From positions 210,003,948 through 210,067,947 of the forward strand of contig NC_134082.1 of the NCBI RefSeq assembly GCF_000715075.1: 64,000 nucleotides of DNA, given 5' to 3'. Of this stretch, positions 21,475-32,485 are shown one piece after another. Numbering within the stretch: the stretch's first letter is position 1; every line of letters begins with the position of its first letter. The stretch comes from Nicotiana tabacum. Lineage: Eukaryota > Streptophyta > Magnoliopsida > Solanales > Solanaceae. The notes below the pieces were generated by a model, which made no database searches, was not told where the DNA came from, and saw only the letters and a program-made list of their open reading frames with translations. Made by a program: the position numbers and the translations under genes.

Positions 21475-21564
21475 ACTTAAATGGAGTACTAAATGGATAA
21501 TCTTCTTCAGAAAGATTATCTATAGCGGAGTATTAAATGAACCTCCACAATATAATTATTTTCA
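21475..21564 (-). repeat. 5' LTR of element B, second part
   Basis: Continues the LTR (atggagtactaaatggataa..., ending attattttca), matching 13571-13655 of the other LTR, with a 9-bp hairpin around TTCAG at 21496-21520. The terminal taaca of the LTR is missing and no matching target duplication was found, so the outer border is damaged. Confidence 0.8.
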
Positions 21565-21711
21565 CTGATATATTAATTTCTTTACATGTTATAGGTACAA
21601 AATTAAAATTCCAAACTGATCCTTTCTGAAGAAAACAGAAGTAGTAATAATTGAAAAAGATACGGGGGAACACCACCGTCTCTTAATAAAAGCAAGTCCA
21701 GCTCTTCCAGA

Positions 21712-24700
21712 CAGGGGCGGATCTAGTGTTATGGATACGGGGTCAATTGAACTCATTACTTTCGACAGAACCCGGGAATATACTGGGCAAAATTACTGAA
21801 ATATGGTCATATATTATTGTTTGAACCCATAGACTAAATTAGGCTATGAGTTCAGTGGTAAAAGTGCTGGCAGAGTGTTGCTTATTCCAGCGAGGACTGG
21901 AGTTCGAATCTGTATGTCTACAATTTTTATTGCATTTTTATTCAAGTTACTGTTTGACTTCTTTGCTACTTTTGGACTTCTTTTGCCCCTTTCCATTTAA
22001 AGAGGCCTGTTTCTTATCCTTAAAAGATGAGGACCCATCTAATTAATACTCCATTATTCTTTATTGTATACTTCTTGTGGGGCATTTTAATAATTATAAA
22101 AAGTTGAGGATTCTTTCTTATTTCCTTGGTCTTTACAAAGCTTTAAGAGATCAAAAACTTCCACTTTTCAGAAGGTTCTTCTTTCCCAAATTTTTAAAGT
22201 TAGGGTTTCAAAAGAATCAAAGCAAAGGCTCTTCTTGTTGGACATAAACTGCAATCAATTCTCTTTATTTTGCTGGTATGATTCTATGGCTCTTTCTCAA
22301 TAATAATGCAATATTTATTAATTATAAGTTAAAGGATCCGCCTCTGTTCTTGGTTCTTGAACACCCATTCTTGATTCTTGAATATTTAAAAAGTAACCCT
22401 TTTGAGTTTTGTCATTAAGTTATATGTCTAGCAATAATGTATGTTTGTTTGGATAACTAGTTAGCTCCTTCCATTCAATCTAACAAGATTAAAGTACCTC
22501 TGCTGGAGTGTAATTTGTTTTTTGTATTTTTTTAGGATCTTTTTAGTGAGGGTGGATATGATTACGAAATTTTTTAAGGCTATTCCAACTCCTCAAACTT
22601 CTGGTTCTGGTTATAGTCCTCCTACGCTGAGTTCTTTTCCAAGTCCAACTATTCATGACAATATCAATCATTCGGCAAGATTAAACAAAGAGAAAATGTT
22701 GAATTTGAATCTTGAACTCGATCCTGCAGAAAGAAAGCAAATTTCAGAGTATCCTCCGAATTTACGTGATCAAGTGAGGAGACATTATATTCAACAAGCG
22801 CCTTGTCAACCTTGTAATTGTAGATTTCCAAAAAGATATTTTGGTGGATTTATGCGTCAATTTAATCTTGAATGGTTTAACACTTCATACTCTGGATGGT
22901 TAGAATATAGTGTTAAAGTTGATGCAGCATTTTGCTTATGTTGTTACTTGTTTAAAAATGAGCATAGAGGACATGGAAAAGTTGAGGATTCTTTCACAAA
23001 GAGTGGTTTTAGAGCTTGAAATAAAACTATAGAAAGATTTAACGCACATATTAGAGAGGTAAATAGTCTTCACAATCGGTGTTTTAAGATGATGAGAGAC
23101 TTAATTAATCAAGAACAATCAATTCTAACCTCTTTTGACAAGCAGTCTGAAAAAATTAAAAGTGATTATCGAGTTCGGTTGAATGCTTCGATTGATGTGA
23201 CAAGATTTCTTTTAAAACAAGGAATATCTTTCCGGGGCCACGATGAAGGTGAAACTTCTACTAAAAGAGGAAACTTTGTAGAACTCTAACAATGGTATGC
23301 AGATAGGGATGATGAAGTGAAAAAGGTTGTACTACAAAGTGCTCCACAAAATAACATGATGATTGCTCCAAATATCCAAAAAAAGATTGTGAATGCTTGT
23401 GCGAAAGAAATAATGAAAGCAATAGTTGAAGATTTGAATGGAGATTATTTTGGAATTTTGGTTGATGAATCTAAGGACGTCTCTCATAAGGAACAAATGG
23501 CTCTTGTTCTGCGGTATGTCAACAAAGAGGGCAAACTTATTGAGTGATTCCTTAGTATTGTTCATGTTAAAAAAATAACTTCATCGTCATTACAAAAAGC
23601 AATCTATGATTTGCTTTTAGAGCACTCATTGAGTCCATCTCAAATACGGGGACAAGGTTATGATGGAGCTAGTAACATGCAAGGAGAAATCAATGGTCTT
23701 AAAACTTTAATTCTGAAAGATAATCCTTCGGCATATTGTATACATTACTTTGCCCATCAATTGCAATTGACTCTTGTAGTCGTTGCAAAAAAACATTGTG
23801 ATGTAGATCAATTTTTTGATATTGTTGCTAATGTCTTGAATATTGTTGGAAGTTCTTTTAAGCGTAGGGATATGCTTCGAGAGGATCAGGCAAAAAAATT
23901 AGAGGAGCTACAAGTTCTTGGTGAAGTTCATACAAGAAGTGGACTAAATCAAGAACTTGGACTCCAAAGACCAGGTGATACTCGATGGGGTTCTCATTTT
24001 AAGACAGTGCGTAACTTTATTACATTATTCTCGTCTATCATTAATGTACTTGAGTTTCTTGCAAGTGAGGGTGCAAATTATCTAGAGAGATCAGTAGCAA
24101 AAAGTTTAGTGAATGACATAAGATCTTTTGAGTTTGTGCATATGATGCACTTGATGTTAAAATTATTGGCAATTACAAATGATTTGAATATGGCTTTGCA
24201 AAGAAAAGACCAGGATATTGTAAATGCTATGAAGCTTGTTGGTTTCGCCAAGAGGTAATTGCAAGGGATGAGAGAACCTAAATGGGAATCTTTGATAAAT
24301 GATGCCTCTTCATTTTGTGCCAAGCATGGTATTGTGATCCCTGAAATGGATAAGAACTATCATCTTGGAAAGTCAAAGCGTAGGAGTTCAAGTGTTACAT
24401 ATTCTCATCATTTGTGTGTCGAAGTTTTTAATAATGTTATTGATTTGCAACTTTCAGAGCTTAACAGTTGTTTTGATGCGGTGAATAGTAATCTACTTCT
24501 TGGTATGGCTAGTTTGAGTCCGGATAATTCTTTTGGAAATTATGATAAAGAAAGAATTATGAAACTTGCTACACTTTATCCTCACGAGTTTAGTGGTTCA
24601 AAGCTTGAAGATCTCAGTTACGAGCTTGATAACTATATTCTCTTTGTGAAAGAAGACAACGATTTCTCTAACTTGAAAGGACTTGGAGACTTATTTTTTT

Positions 24701-25084
24701 GCTTGTGAAGTTAAGTCTAATATTGCATGTCACTACTGCAACGGTAGAAAGAGCTTTTTCTTCAATGAAGTACATCAAAAATGACTTGCGTAGCAGAATT
24801 GGTGATGAATTTTTGAATGATTGTTTAGTTTGTTATATAGAAGATGAAGTATTTGAAACTATACCTAATGATGCGATTATTGATCGTTTTCAAAGCATGA
24901 CAACCCGTAGGGTACAATTGTAATGGTGATATTTATTGAATATATAATATGTTAGATGGTTCGATACTTGCTATATATATATATTGTTCGTATTTCGTTC
25001 GGTTATTATTGTATAGTAACTTGAGGTATGTGCTAGAGTTCTAAATCATGAACCCATAAAGTTAAATTCCTGGATCCGCCTGTG
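21712..25084 (+). mobile_element. hAT-family DNA transposon (autonomous type, transposase inactivated)
   Basis: Terminal inverted repeats CAGGGGCGGATC at 21712 and GATCCGCCTGTG ending at 25084 frame a 3.37 kb element. Flanking 8-mers cttccaga (21704-21711) and cctccaga (25085-25092) agree in 7 of 8 positions, which is the hAT target-duplication length. The subterminal sequences (GGTCAATTGAACTCATTACTTT left; TATGGGTTCATGATT right, reversed) recur in the MITE at 52030-52227. The single transposase gene fills 22558-24923. A tRNA-like segment near 21846-21920 and a second GGATCCGCCTCTG at 22334-22346 lie in the 5' part. Confidence 0.9.
22558..24923 (+). pseudogene. hAT transposase with TTF-type zinc finger and hAT dimerisation domain
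   Basis: One intronless frame from ATG 22558 (MITKFFKAIPTPQ) covers almost the whole protein. An N-terminal TTF-type zinc finger has the FNLEWFNTSYSGWLEY and CLCCYLF segments (about 22860-22955). A DUF4371-like RNase-H-fold core follows, with FGILVDESKDVSHKEQM (first catalytic Asp, about 23452) and GQGYDGASNMQGE (about 23650). The C-terminal hAT dimerisation region reads ATVERAFSSMKYIKNDLR. Four stops interrupt the same frame at 23017 (TGA), 23287 (TAA), 23545 (TGA) and 24256 (TAA), and one frameshift lies near 24700. The tgt ATG 36 bases earlier is in frame, but MITKFFK resembles the usual start of this family. The enzyme would cut and paste the element; this copy cannot make it. Confidence 0.9.
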
Positions 25085-26385
25085 CCTCCAGAAACGACAT
25101 TGATGTGTCCGCTCAAATTTCATCACTCATATCATAATATCTTTTTAGAATTATATACAATCAGCGCCGAATAAGTTGCCTCGGGTTGACTATTGAAAAA
25201 ATGAAAGGATCAGGTTTAGGTGAAGAAAACAGAATAAACATTTCGTGAATCATATCTGAGAAGACATTGATTTGTCCTCTCAATTTGCATCATGACTTTA
25301 TCTATATCATTATCTTTTATTAGAATAATTGGACGCATATCTTTTAGAATCAATTTCTGGGCCATTTTCCCCTTAAGCGGGCTCTGGCATTTTAATGCGA
25401 AATTGGTTAGTGATATAACTACTCCTAATTATAGATATTTCTCATATACTATTAATTTAATTACGAGTACAAATTTTTTTAATAATTTTCAAATCTGTAG
25501 ATAATGATGTCCCACTGGAGCTTGAACCAGTTAGTTTTAGAAACCAAGACTGGTCGAATATTCACTTGTTTTAGTATTAATTCCCATAAAAGTTGATCTC
25601 AAGATTTATTGAGAAATGTTTAACAGAAAAGGAAAAAAATTATTATCTGTTTTCAGATTATGATTGAGGTCTAATTGTTGCAAATTTTCTTGTATTATCT
25701 ACTGCAACGTTTATATCTGATAAAAAGTCCTATTTTCTTTTTTTGTTTTTATTTTTTGGTTTGCCTCTTCTATTTTCTCTTTTCCAACACTATGACTGGC
25801 TCCTATCTTGAGGGGGTGGGTGGGGTGAGGAAATTATTATCTGCTCTGACCTCGAAACTTCGAATGTGTACGTTTTTTGGATGCAAAACTTATACCAAAT
25901 CCCCAATATGTTCTTTAGCCAAGTCTAACCAGAAATAAAGCTTGTTTGGTATCCTCAGGCACAAATCAAACATGTACCTAATAAGCTTGAAAGTTGAAAT
26001 AATACAGCAAATGATTGATTGCATCAACCATGCACAAGATCTGGATAATTGGGTTCATCATATCTAATAGCTTTGACTTAAATTTTGTATATGTGTTGAG
26101 AGATTTATTAAATGAGTACAAATAATTGAATTTAAATTAAATAAGTTAAATGAATTGTGCTAAAATTGCTAACTCAAACCCATAAAATTCGAACTCTGGA
26201 CCGCTAGATCTAAGCGTGTCTTACATGAGGTGTAATCTGTCGCTAGCTAGCTACTACCTAAGCTTCACTTCGGTCCACCGCCGAAAAACTCGAATGATAA
26301 GGCTTGTCGGTACTCAATTATTCTAAAGGAAAGACAAATTCATGAGTTTGAACATAGGCCTACTATAACAATCTCACTGAACACC
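25085..26385. other. Intergenic, no gene seen
   Basis: AT-rich DNA. Open frames of 70-87 codons on the plus strand (25292, 25675) have hydrophobic low-complexity translations without family features. There is a small G-rich run (gagggggtgggtggggtgagg) at about 25810-25830. Confidence 0.5.
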
Positions 26386-26392
26386 ATCCAAG

Positions 26393-26574
26393 GTTGTGCT
26401 GGAGTGACAAGTACTCTTTCATTTTTAATTAGAGGTCTCGGGTTCGAATCCCTATGTATGAAGTCGTCTTTGTTAGAGAGTATTTTATCTTTCAATATGA
26501 AATTTTCTCATGCGAATTCGAATTTAGTCGGATCCCAATATGAGTATCGGACACCGATTGGGAAACAAAAAAAA
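26393..26574 (+). mobile_element. tRNA-derived SINE with A-tail
   Basis: Contains GTGCTGGAGTGACAAGTACTC, a box B GGTTCGAATCC at 26441-26451, CCTATGTATGAAG, GCGAATTCGAATTTAGTCGG, TCCCAATATGAGTATCGG, ACACCGATTGGGAAAC and an A8 tail at 26567-26574. This order matches a plant SINE type I know (box B, TTTAGTCGGGCTCC, GGTACCGGACACCG, A-tail). The target duplication was not found. Confidence 0.7.
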
Positions 26575-26821
26575 CTTAAGAAATCATTTGTTTCTTGATT
26601 GACAGATTAAGGAATTTAAATAAAGACCAAAAAGGAAAGATAAAAGAGGAAAATGTAGTTTAAGCCTTTTAAATATTCTACTTCAATATTCAATTGTATT
26701 AACATAGACTAGAATTAAGTCGTGTACATGCTGTGGATTTGGAAAGGAAGGTGTGGGCCCATGGCATGAGCGAAGCTACATTAATTGACTATCCTTCGTA
26801 GAAAATTACATTGCGTATATA

Positions 26822-26931
26822 GATAAAATATTAAATTTTAAATATATATAACATATATTAAATATTCTTTTTCGAGGATTCTTTTACTTCTTTCAAGTTT
26901 AAATACCCTTAAAAAAAATCCTAGATCCGTC
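26822..26931. repeat. hAT-like MITE end, copy 1
   Basis: The segment from atagataaaatattaaattt to atcctagatccgtcactg closely matches 53336-53452. The right end reads complementarily as CAGTGACGGATCTAGGATT, like hAT termini. The other end is not recognisable. Confidence 0.5.
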
Positions 26932-27839
26932 ACTGCACGTGAGCTTATCACCCACCCTGCAGGAGGTTGCACCATAAGTATATTGTATGGTTATATGACA
27001 AAAACAAAGGATATTGGAAGATATGATAGAGAATGTAACCAAATGATTAAAATTGTCTGATGTAGTCCATAGTTTGTGAGGACCCAGATACTATTATATT
27101 TCCAAGGTGATCGTGACGGACTAATTATAATTCTACTACTGAACTACTTTTGTCATTTCTGTTTAATCTATACTTAATGATAATTAATTCTGGTAGCTTG
27201 AAACTATATGGGAAAGAGTATCATACAACGAAGTCCCAGTTAATTGACTTTTCTAGATACCACAAATAATGAAAAGGTAGATATCATCACAATTCAGAAC
27301 CAAAAATTAGTACTCCTATTACAATTATTTATTGAGCTCGAAATATGTTGGATGGATCAGATTATCGCATATATAGTACTTTAGACAGTAGTAAAGGCAT
27401 CATAATAAGTATCTTTTGTCCTAGACCACTTACTACTTTCAACCATTCCCTCAATCTCAGGGAGATAGACTTATGAAGAAAATTGGTCTCTTGTACAACA
27501 CAATCCATGACCATATATCAAGATCTTTTTCTTCTTAAATTGTTGGAACGGACAAAAAAAATATATATATATATATAAAACAATAAAAGAATATTTCTCA
27601 TTTCTAATTCATTGGAATTACACCTTTTCTGCTATGCAACATTATACAGTTAGTATTATTAAAATTCCTTGTTGGATTAGTATATGCAGTGTCGGACGTA
27701 GTATATGCACGTATGCAGAAGAATCACTAAAATTTCAATAAATTTCAATAAATTTCAAATTTCATTGATTAGAACATAAAATTGAACTCGTTAAATTTAA
27801 ATTCTAAATTCGAATAAAACTTGAAACATTGGTGGGAGT
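26932..27839. other. Intergenic, no gene seen
   Basis: AT-rich DNA with a short (AT)n run near 27560. A possible further hAT-like remnant is marked by CAGTGTCGGACGTAG at 27690 and an aatttcaataaatttcaata repeat near 27735-27765. The target site ggagt of the gypsy element ends it. Confidence 0.5.
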
Positions 27840-28311
27840 TGTTTGACTCAAAAGATATCGAAACCTTTTTGAATAAATCAATCAAAAAAAATGGAGGGAT
27901 AAATCTTAGCTAAGTATAATAATCTCTAGAACGAAAAATGGATAAGGAGAATACGGATAGTAAGACTTCCTTATCTATCCAGATCAACCAACCTTTTACA
28001 ATAAATCTTCTCACTCGTTTATCTGAGCAAATTTACAGCAAGTATTATGGATCAGCCCAGAAGTGCCCCTTTAAAAGGTTGTTGTTCGCTATATATATAA
28101 GGAGTGAAACCCTTCTAAGCTATAAAAGACAAGTTATAAGGAATATTTGAAGGAATATTCCTAGTATCCCTTAATGAGCTTGTATTATTACAAGGGTCGT
28201 ACAATCTCTTGTTTGCCTTAAGGTCGTCCTCCACAAGACGTCGAGTTACGAGGACCTCGTCATTCGTCGTACTCGTCGATGGTCGTGGTTGTTCAAATTT
28301 GGACCCATACA
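27840..28311 (-). repeat. 3' LTR of the Tat-like element
   Basis: 472 bp, TGTTTGAC...GGACCCATACA. It matches 51702-52378 apart from the MITE insertion there. It contains aaggaatatttgaaggaatattcc, an imperfect palindrome, and a tatatatataagg segment. Confidence 0.92.
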
Positions 28312-28594
28312 GTTAGTCCCTCCGCTTGTCGAGGTTGCAACTTGGTGCGTCCTCGATGAGCGGACACCATGCGTTCCTACGGAGAAATTTGATCCTTCGA
28401 GGCGTTACGACATAGCTAATGGTGTGCGGTCAGAGTGCTTAGCAAGACACCAGGCAATGCATTTTACCAAAAAATGATGTCATCTTCACGTGCGTCATCA
28501 TTACGCGTGTTTTCGAGACAGGAGTTGATGGCTTGTTGCTTTGATTCTAGTGCCACTCTGTGACCTTCCGCTTCGATTCTGGCGCCACCCAATC

Positions 28595-28604
28595 CTATAA
28601 ATAG
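28595..28604 (+). promoter_or_regulatory. TATA box of the antisense gene in the Tat-like element
   Basis: CTATAAATAG is a consensus plant TATA box on the plus strand, opposite to the element. It is followed by a pyrimidine-rich leader (ttcttcttctcac, ctccttcctctg) and an ATG at 28773, about 170 bp downstream, as in ordinary plant promoters. Confidence 0.65.
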
Positions 28605-28772
28605 GTAGAGGATTTTTTCCGAAAGTTCTTGGCCATTTCACTTCTGAATACCCCATCCTCATTTCTCCGAGCTTGCCCTGACAATCTTCTGCTTCTTCTT
28701 CTCACATTCTCCGTTCACAACTTCTCCTTCCTCTGTTTTTTCTTGCTGCAGTGACATTTTTTTAACGAAAAC

Positions 28773-31377
28773 ATGCCAAGGTCACATCGATCTTGTGAAG
28801 GGATTCCTGAGGCCGCCCCATTGTCCATTGTGCCCCCTTCGGGCGGTTAAGATACAGTGGTAGAATAGGGTGATAGTCTTCCTACGGTGGAGGAGTTACG
28901 GCCGAGACAACCTCAAAGACCCCCCTCCTACTCCTACCCTCTTACTCTCTGAGACGGAGCAAGCTCACATTGACGCTCTTCATGTAAAGTATGACATTCC
29001 CGCTCATGTTGACATGGTTCCAGCGGGGAGAGATTTTGTAGAGGTCCACAGACCTGGACACTGCGCTTTCTGCGAATACCCTTTCATGATTGGCTATACT
29101 TTTCCTCTCTTCCCATTAGCGGAAGAGTTCTGTAGGTTCTACCAAGTTTGCCCGGCACAACCTTCGCCGTATACGCTCAAGATACTTCTGCTGTTGACCA
29201 AGTATGCGGAGTTGGAGGAATGTGATGTTTCTATCCACCACCTTTTGCACATGTTCTCTCCTAGCTTCCACAGGGGTACCATGGTGCATTTGAGGCATCG
29301 TGGCACAAAAGGGCTGGTGGTTGGGATATACGACCGAGCAAGTCGCAAGTTTTGGCACAAGTACTTTTTTGTCAAAACTGAACACGTTGTTTCTGACTCT
29401 GCCAGGTTCCCGGAGCGATGGAATGAGACTCGTAACTGTCGCCACTCGTTTTACTCTTCCTTCGTCTGATTTTATTATAAAGTTTGTTTGCTTCTCGTTT
29501 ACAGCTATATGACGTCCGCTCCATCCTATTGCTGGCATAAGGGATTGGGTAACCCATCTGTTGCCCCATGCAGCGGAAACCCGGGATTGGCCCTCCTTCG
29601 TAAAGTTTTATGGCCCTAAAGTTACATCTGGTAAATGTTTTTCCTACCACTTTATTAGTTTATATAGTGTTGTTTATTGATACAACTCTTCGTGACGGCA
29701 GGTCGAGGAGCTTCCAAGTGGAGGGCGCCAATCCTTGCATTCCGACAGGCCGTCGCTGCCGCGAAAACACAGTCTACATTGAGTGAGTCTGTTCAAGAGG
29801 GTCATCCTCAACTGATTTAATTAGAAGGTTCCTCTCGGGTCATGGTTGTGAGGAAGGAGGCTTCTTCAATACCGATCCCACACCTCTTGGATAAATCCTC
29901 CAATATGGATAAGCCGCTGTCGAGAAAAAGGAGGAGAATGGAGCTCGGGAAGGATATGGACGTGGACGCTGATAGAAGCAGGGCATCGCAGACGGCACAT
30001 GTACCCACATTTATGGCCGACGCTATTTTGTCGGGGAGATCTCCCCAAACGGAAGGAGTTTGCTTAGGAACATGCTCCGTGCGCTCTGTTGAGGGCGGCA
30101 CATCATCCAATGTTGGAAGCCGTCGTGTCGAGGGCGAAGGCCAGGTTCATATTTCGGCCCAGAGGACGTTAACGAGTTCGTAGGTCGCTATACTCACGTG
30201 GAGGTCAGAGCTGAGGGTTCTGATCATCACATAGTCATCCTTGGGGACTACAACTTGTTGTTGAACTGTGAGCAAGCGACGTCTATTTTAGCTCCTCTAT
30301 GTGTTGCCCCTGAAAATGAGGTGCTTAGGGCGATGAGTGACATAGAGTTATCTCAGAATGTTGCTGGCATGGCTTTACGGGTAGGTGCCTTTCTTTTCCT
30401 TTTTGTTGTTGGGCTTGTGTGGCAATTGTCGACCTGCATTTTGTTTTTAACTTCTCTTTTTCTTTTGTGCCAGACCCTCATCATAGAGACCGAGTGTGAG
30501 CGTCAGGAGAAGAAGAGGATGGCTATCTATGGGAAGATGTCGTCCAAGTATTAATAGTATCGTGCTAAGCACCGCGCGATGGCCGATATTTATAATCAGG
30601 ACCCTGAGTTTCAGTTGTTTCGAGAAGGGCTCAAACAGACGGAGGACCAATTGGGGTGCAAGATCGAAGAGCTGAGGGAGTGATATAAGGAGCTTATGAA
30701 GGATGTCGCCCATAATAGTGAACTTGAGGCCTCCCTTAAGGTGAAGGAGGGCGAGCTTTAGTTGAGCAGGGGGTGATGACCGAGAATGCCGACTTACAAG
30801 CGAAGGTGGCCAGTTTGACCGATGAATTGAATGCGAAGGATATGGAGATTGAGGGGCTTAAGGGCAAACTAAACGTCAGTGCTGATAAGCTGGCAGCAGC
30901 TATTTCCGGCACGGCGGCCTTGGAGAATACCCTTTGTGTTTGTAGGTCGGAGCTGACCGAGGAGAAGGAGGCCTCTAAGCTTAAGGTCATGGGGCTTGAA
31001 GGGCGTATTAAGAAGTTGGAGGTGGAGCTACCTGTGTTGAATGGGCAAGTGGCCTCGCTGAGAGCGGAGGATGCAAGTCGATGCTCTCAACCTTCTACGT
31101 CTCGTGCCTCGACCGATCCGGTTGTGCCTCATCGCTTATATGAGTTGTAGGTCTTTGCTGAGGCCCGGCTTGATGTGTACAAAGATTTTCTCGCCAAGGG
31201 GAGGGAAACTGAAGCGGAACTTCAGGTCGTGCATACCGAAGCTCGTACAGCTTGTGAGGCATGCGTGTACGACCCTCTTACACCTGACGGGGACGACATC
31301 AACTCTGATGATGCGAACAGTCTTGCTTCGGACTTTTGGTACGAAGATGCTTCCCCTGCCGGGGATGACGTGTAATC
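28773..31377 (+). pseudogene. Antisense gene of Tat-like element (putative gypsy-type transposon protein, PF04195-like)
   Basis: It lies between integrase and the 3' LTR on the strand opposite to gag-pol. The ATG at 28773 opens MPRSHRSCEGIPEAAP. After a frameshift, 28870-29431 carries the domain known as putative gypsy-type transposon (FPLFPLAEEFCRFYQVCPAQ, KILLLLTKYAELEEC, VGIYDRASRKFWHKYFFV). Three GT-AG introns are plausible: 29432-29504, 29631-29701 and 30381-30473. Between the first two, RDWVTHLLPHAAETRDW and FVKFYGPKV can be read in one frame. The C-terminal part (30560-31150) is a long heptad-rich coiled coil (ENADLQAKVASLTDELNAKD). Stops show it is a pseudogene. Tat-lineage elements are known for such antisense genes; the function is unknown, and nothing here shows nuclease or transposase motifs. 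Confidence 0.75.
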
Positions 31378-31590
31378 TTTTGTTTGTATTTACTTTTGTT
31401 TTGGGGCTTTTGTAGGGGGCATGCTTGAGCCCGTTTGTAAGGATATATGTAAATAACATTTCTATGCAATGTAAACTTTATTTTGTCGATTCGTTGGTGT
31501 TCTTTGTAATGTCTATGGTATCCGGGATACTTGTCGAGCTTTTAAGTTGATTTAGTTTTATTGGATGAGGCCGATTCCTTTTTTCATCGA

Positions 31591-32141
31591 TGGCCTTGGC
31601 CATTGAGATGTTGCTTCGAACTATCATCGAAGTAGGATCCCGTTGTAGTTCGAACGAGGTTGAGCTTAAATTTTCATCGATGGCCTTGGCCATTGAGATG
31701 TTGCTTTGATCTGTCATCGAAGTAGGATCCCGTCGTGGTTCGAACGAGGTTGAACTCATATTTTCGTCAATGGCCTTGGCCACTAAGATGTTGCTTCGAT
31801 CTGTCATTGAAGTAGGATCTCGTCGTGGTTCGAACGAGGTCAAACTCATATTTTTGTCAATGGCCTTGGCCACTGGGATGTTGGTTCGATCTGTCATCGA
31901 AGTATGATCCCGTCGTGGTTCAAACGAGGTCGAACTCATATTTTCGTCAATGGCCTTGGCCACTGGGATGTTGCTTCGATCAGTCATCGAAGTAGAATCC
32001 CATCGTGGTTCGAACGAGGTCGAACTCATATTTTCGTCGATGGCCTTGGCCACTGGGATGTTGCTTTGATCTGTCGTCGAAGCACGATCACATCGTGGTT
32101 CGAACGAGGTCGAACTCATATTTTCATCGATGGCCTTGGCC
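31591..32141 (-). repeat. 90-bp tandem repeat, six units, open on the minus strand
   Basis: The word ggccttggcc recurs at 31592, 31682, 31772, 31862, 31952, 32042 and 32132, exactly 90 bases apart each time. Units differ by a few substitutions. On the minus strand the whole array stays open, giving 30-residue repeats (AKAIDENMSSTSFEPRRD core). It lies in the 3' untranslated zone of the Tat-like element, a place where tandem arrays are known in this lineage. Confidence 0.92.
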
Positions 32142-32365
32142 ATTTCACATAGGAGGTTTGATCATATTCCCGTAGGAAAATATATGTCGACTTTATTCAT
32201 ACGATGGAGTTTTAATTACATTCTCTTAAGAATCACATGTCGAGTCTGTACATACAATGGAGATTCGATTATCTATATCCAGTCCCTTCATTACTTCGAT
32301 CTGGAGACCATGTCGACGGGCGGGGTAATGAACAATACTTCGAACCTCGAGACGTCCCCCTTGTC

Positions 32366-32432
32366 GCCTCATTAAAAACCTCACCGGGAAAACCCGATTG
32401 GGACAAAACCTGGATAAGGGAAAAAGAGTATT
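32366..32432 (-). repeat. Copy of the conserved 3' motif shared with copia elements
   Basis: Minus strand: tactctttttcccttatcc, aggttttgtcccaatcgggt, tttcccggtgaggtttttaa, tgaggc. This is nearly the motif at 8077-8143 of copia element A, in the same position 3' of pol. Confidence 0.75.
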
Positions 32433-32485
32433 GACTTAGGTGGCGCCTCCTTTCAGAAGTGGAAGTATTTGAGATGGGCGACATT

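Larger units (their letters stand above)
13301..21564 (-). mobile_element. Composite Ty1/copia element B (minus strand, nested and rearranged)
   Basis: Two copies of a 360-370 bp LTR (13301-13660, and 18328-18607 continued at 21475-21564) bracket an internal region read on the minus strand. Next to the right LTR is a primer-binding-like gagtctcgtgctaataacg (18309-18327), the counterpart of the sequence after the 5' LTR of element A. Next to the left LTR is the polypurine tract (complement of ctcccccttgg). The interior is abnormal. A truncated LTR of the A family (14165-14452) plus an A-type RT fragment (14908-15318) sit at the 3' side, and the remaining 3 kb to the primer site is noncoding. 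So B is a chimera of two related families, not a coding element. Confidence 0.8.

Noticed and set aside
21846..22046. 66-codon plus-strand frame and a possible tRNA gene at 21856-21910
   Set aside because: Box A/B-like words exist but no cloverleaf could be formed; the segment is better read as a SINE-like remnant inside the hAT element.
27938..28150. 70-codon frame repeated at 51799-52011
   Set aside because: Both copies are in the LTRs of the Tat-like element, so similarity is LTR identity and not a conserved gene.
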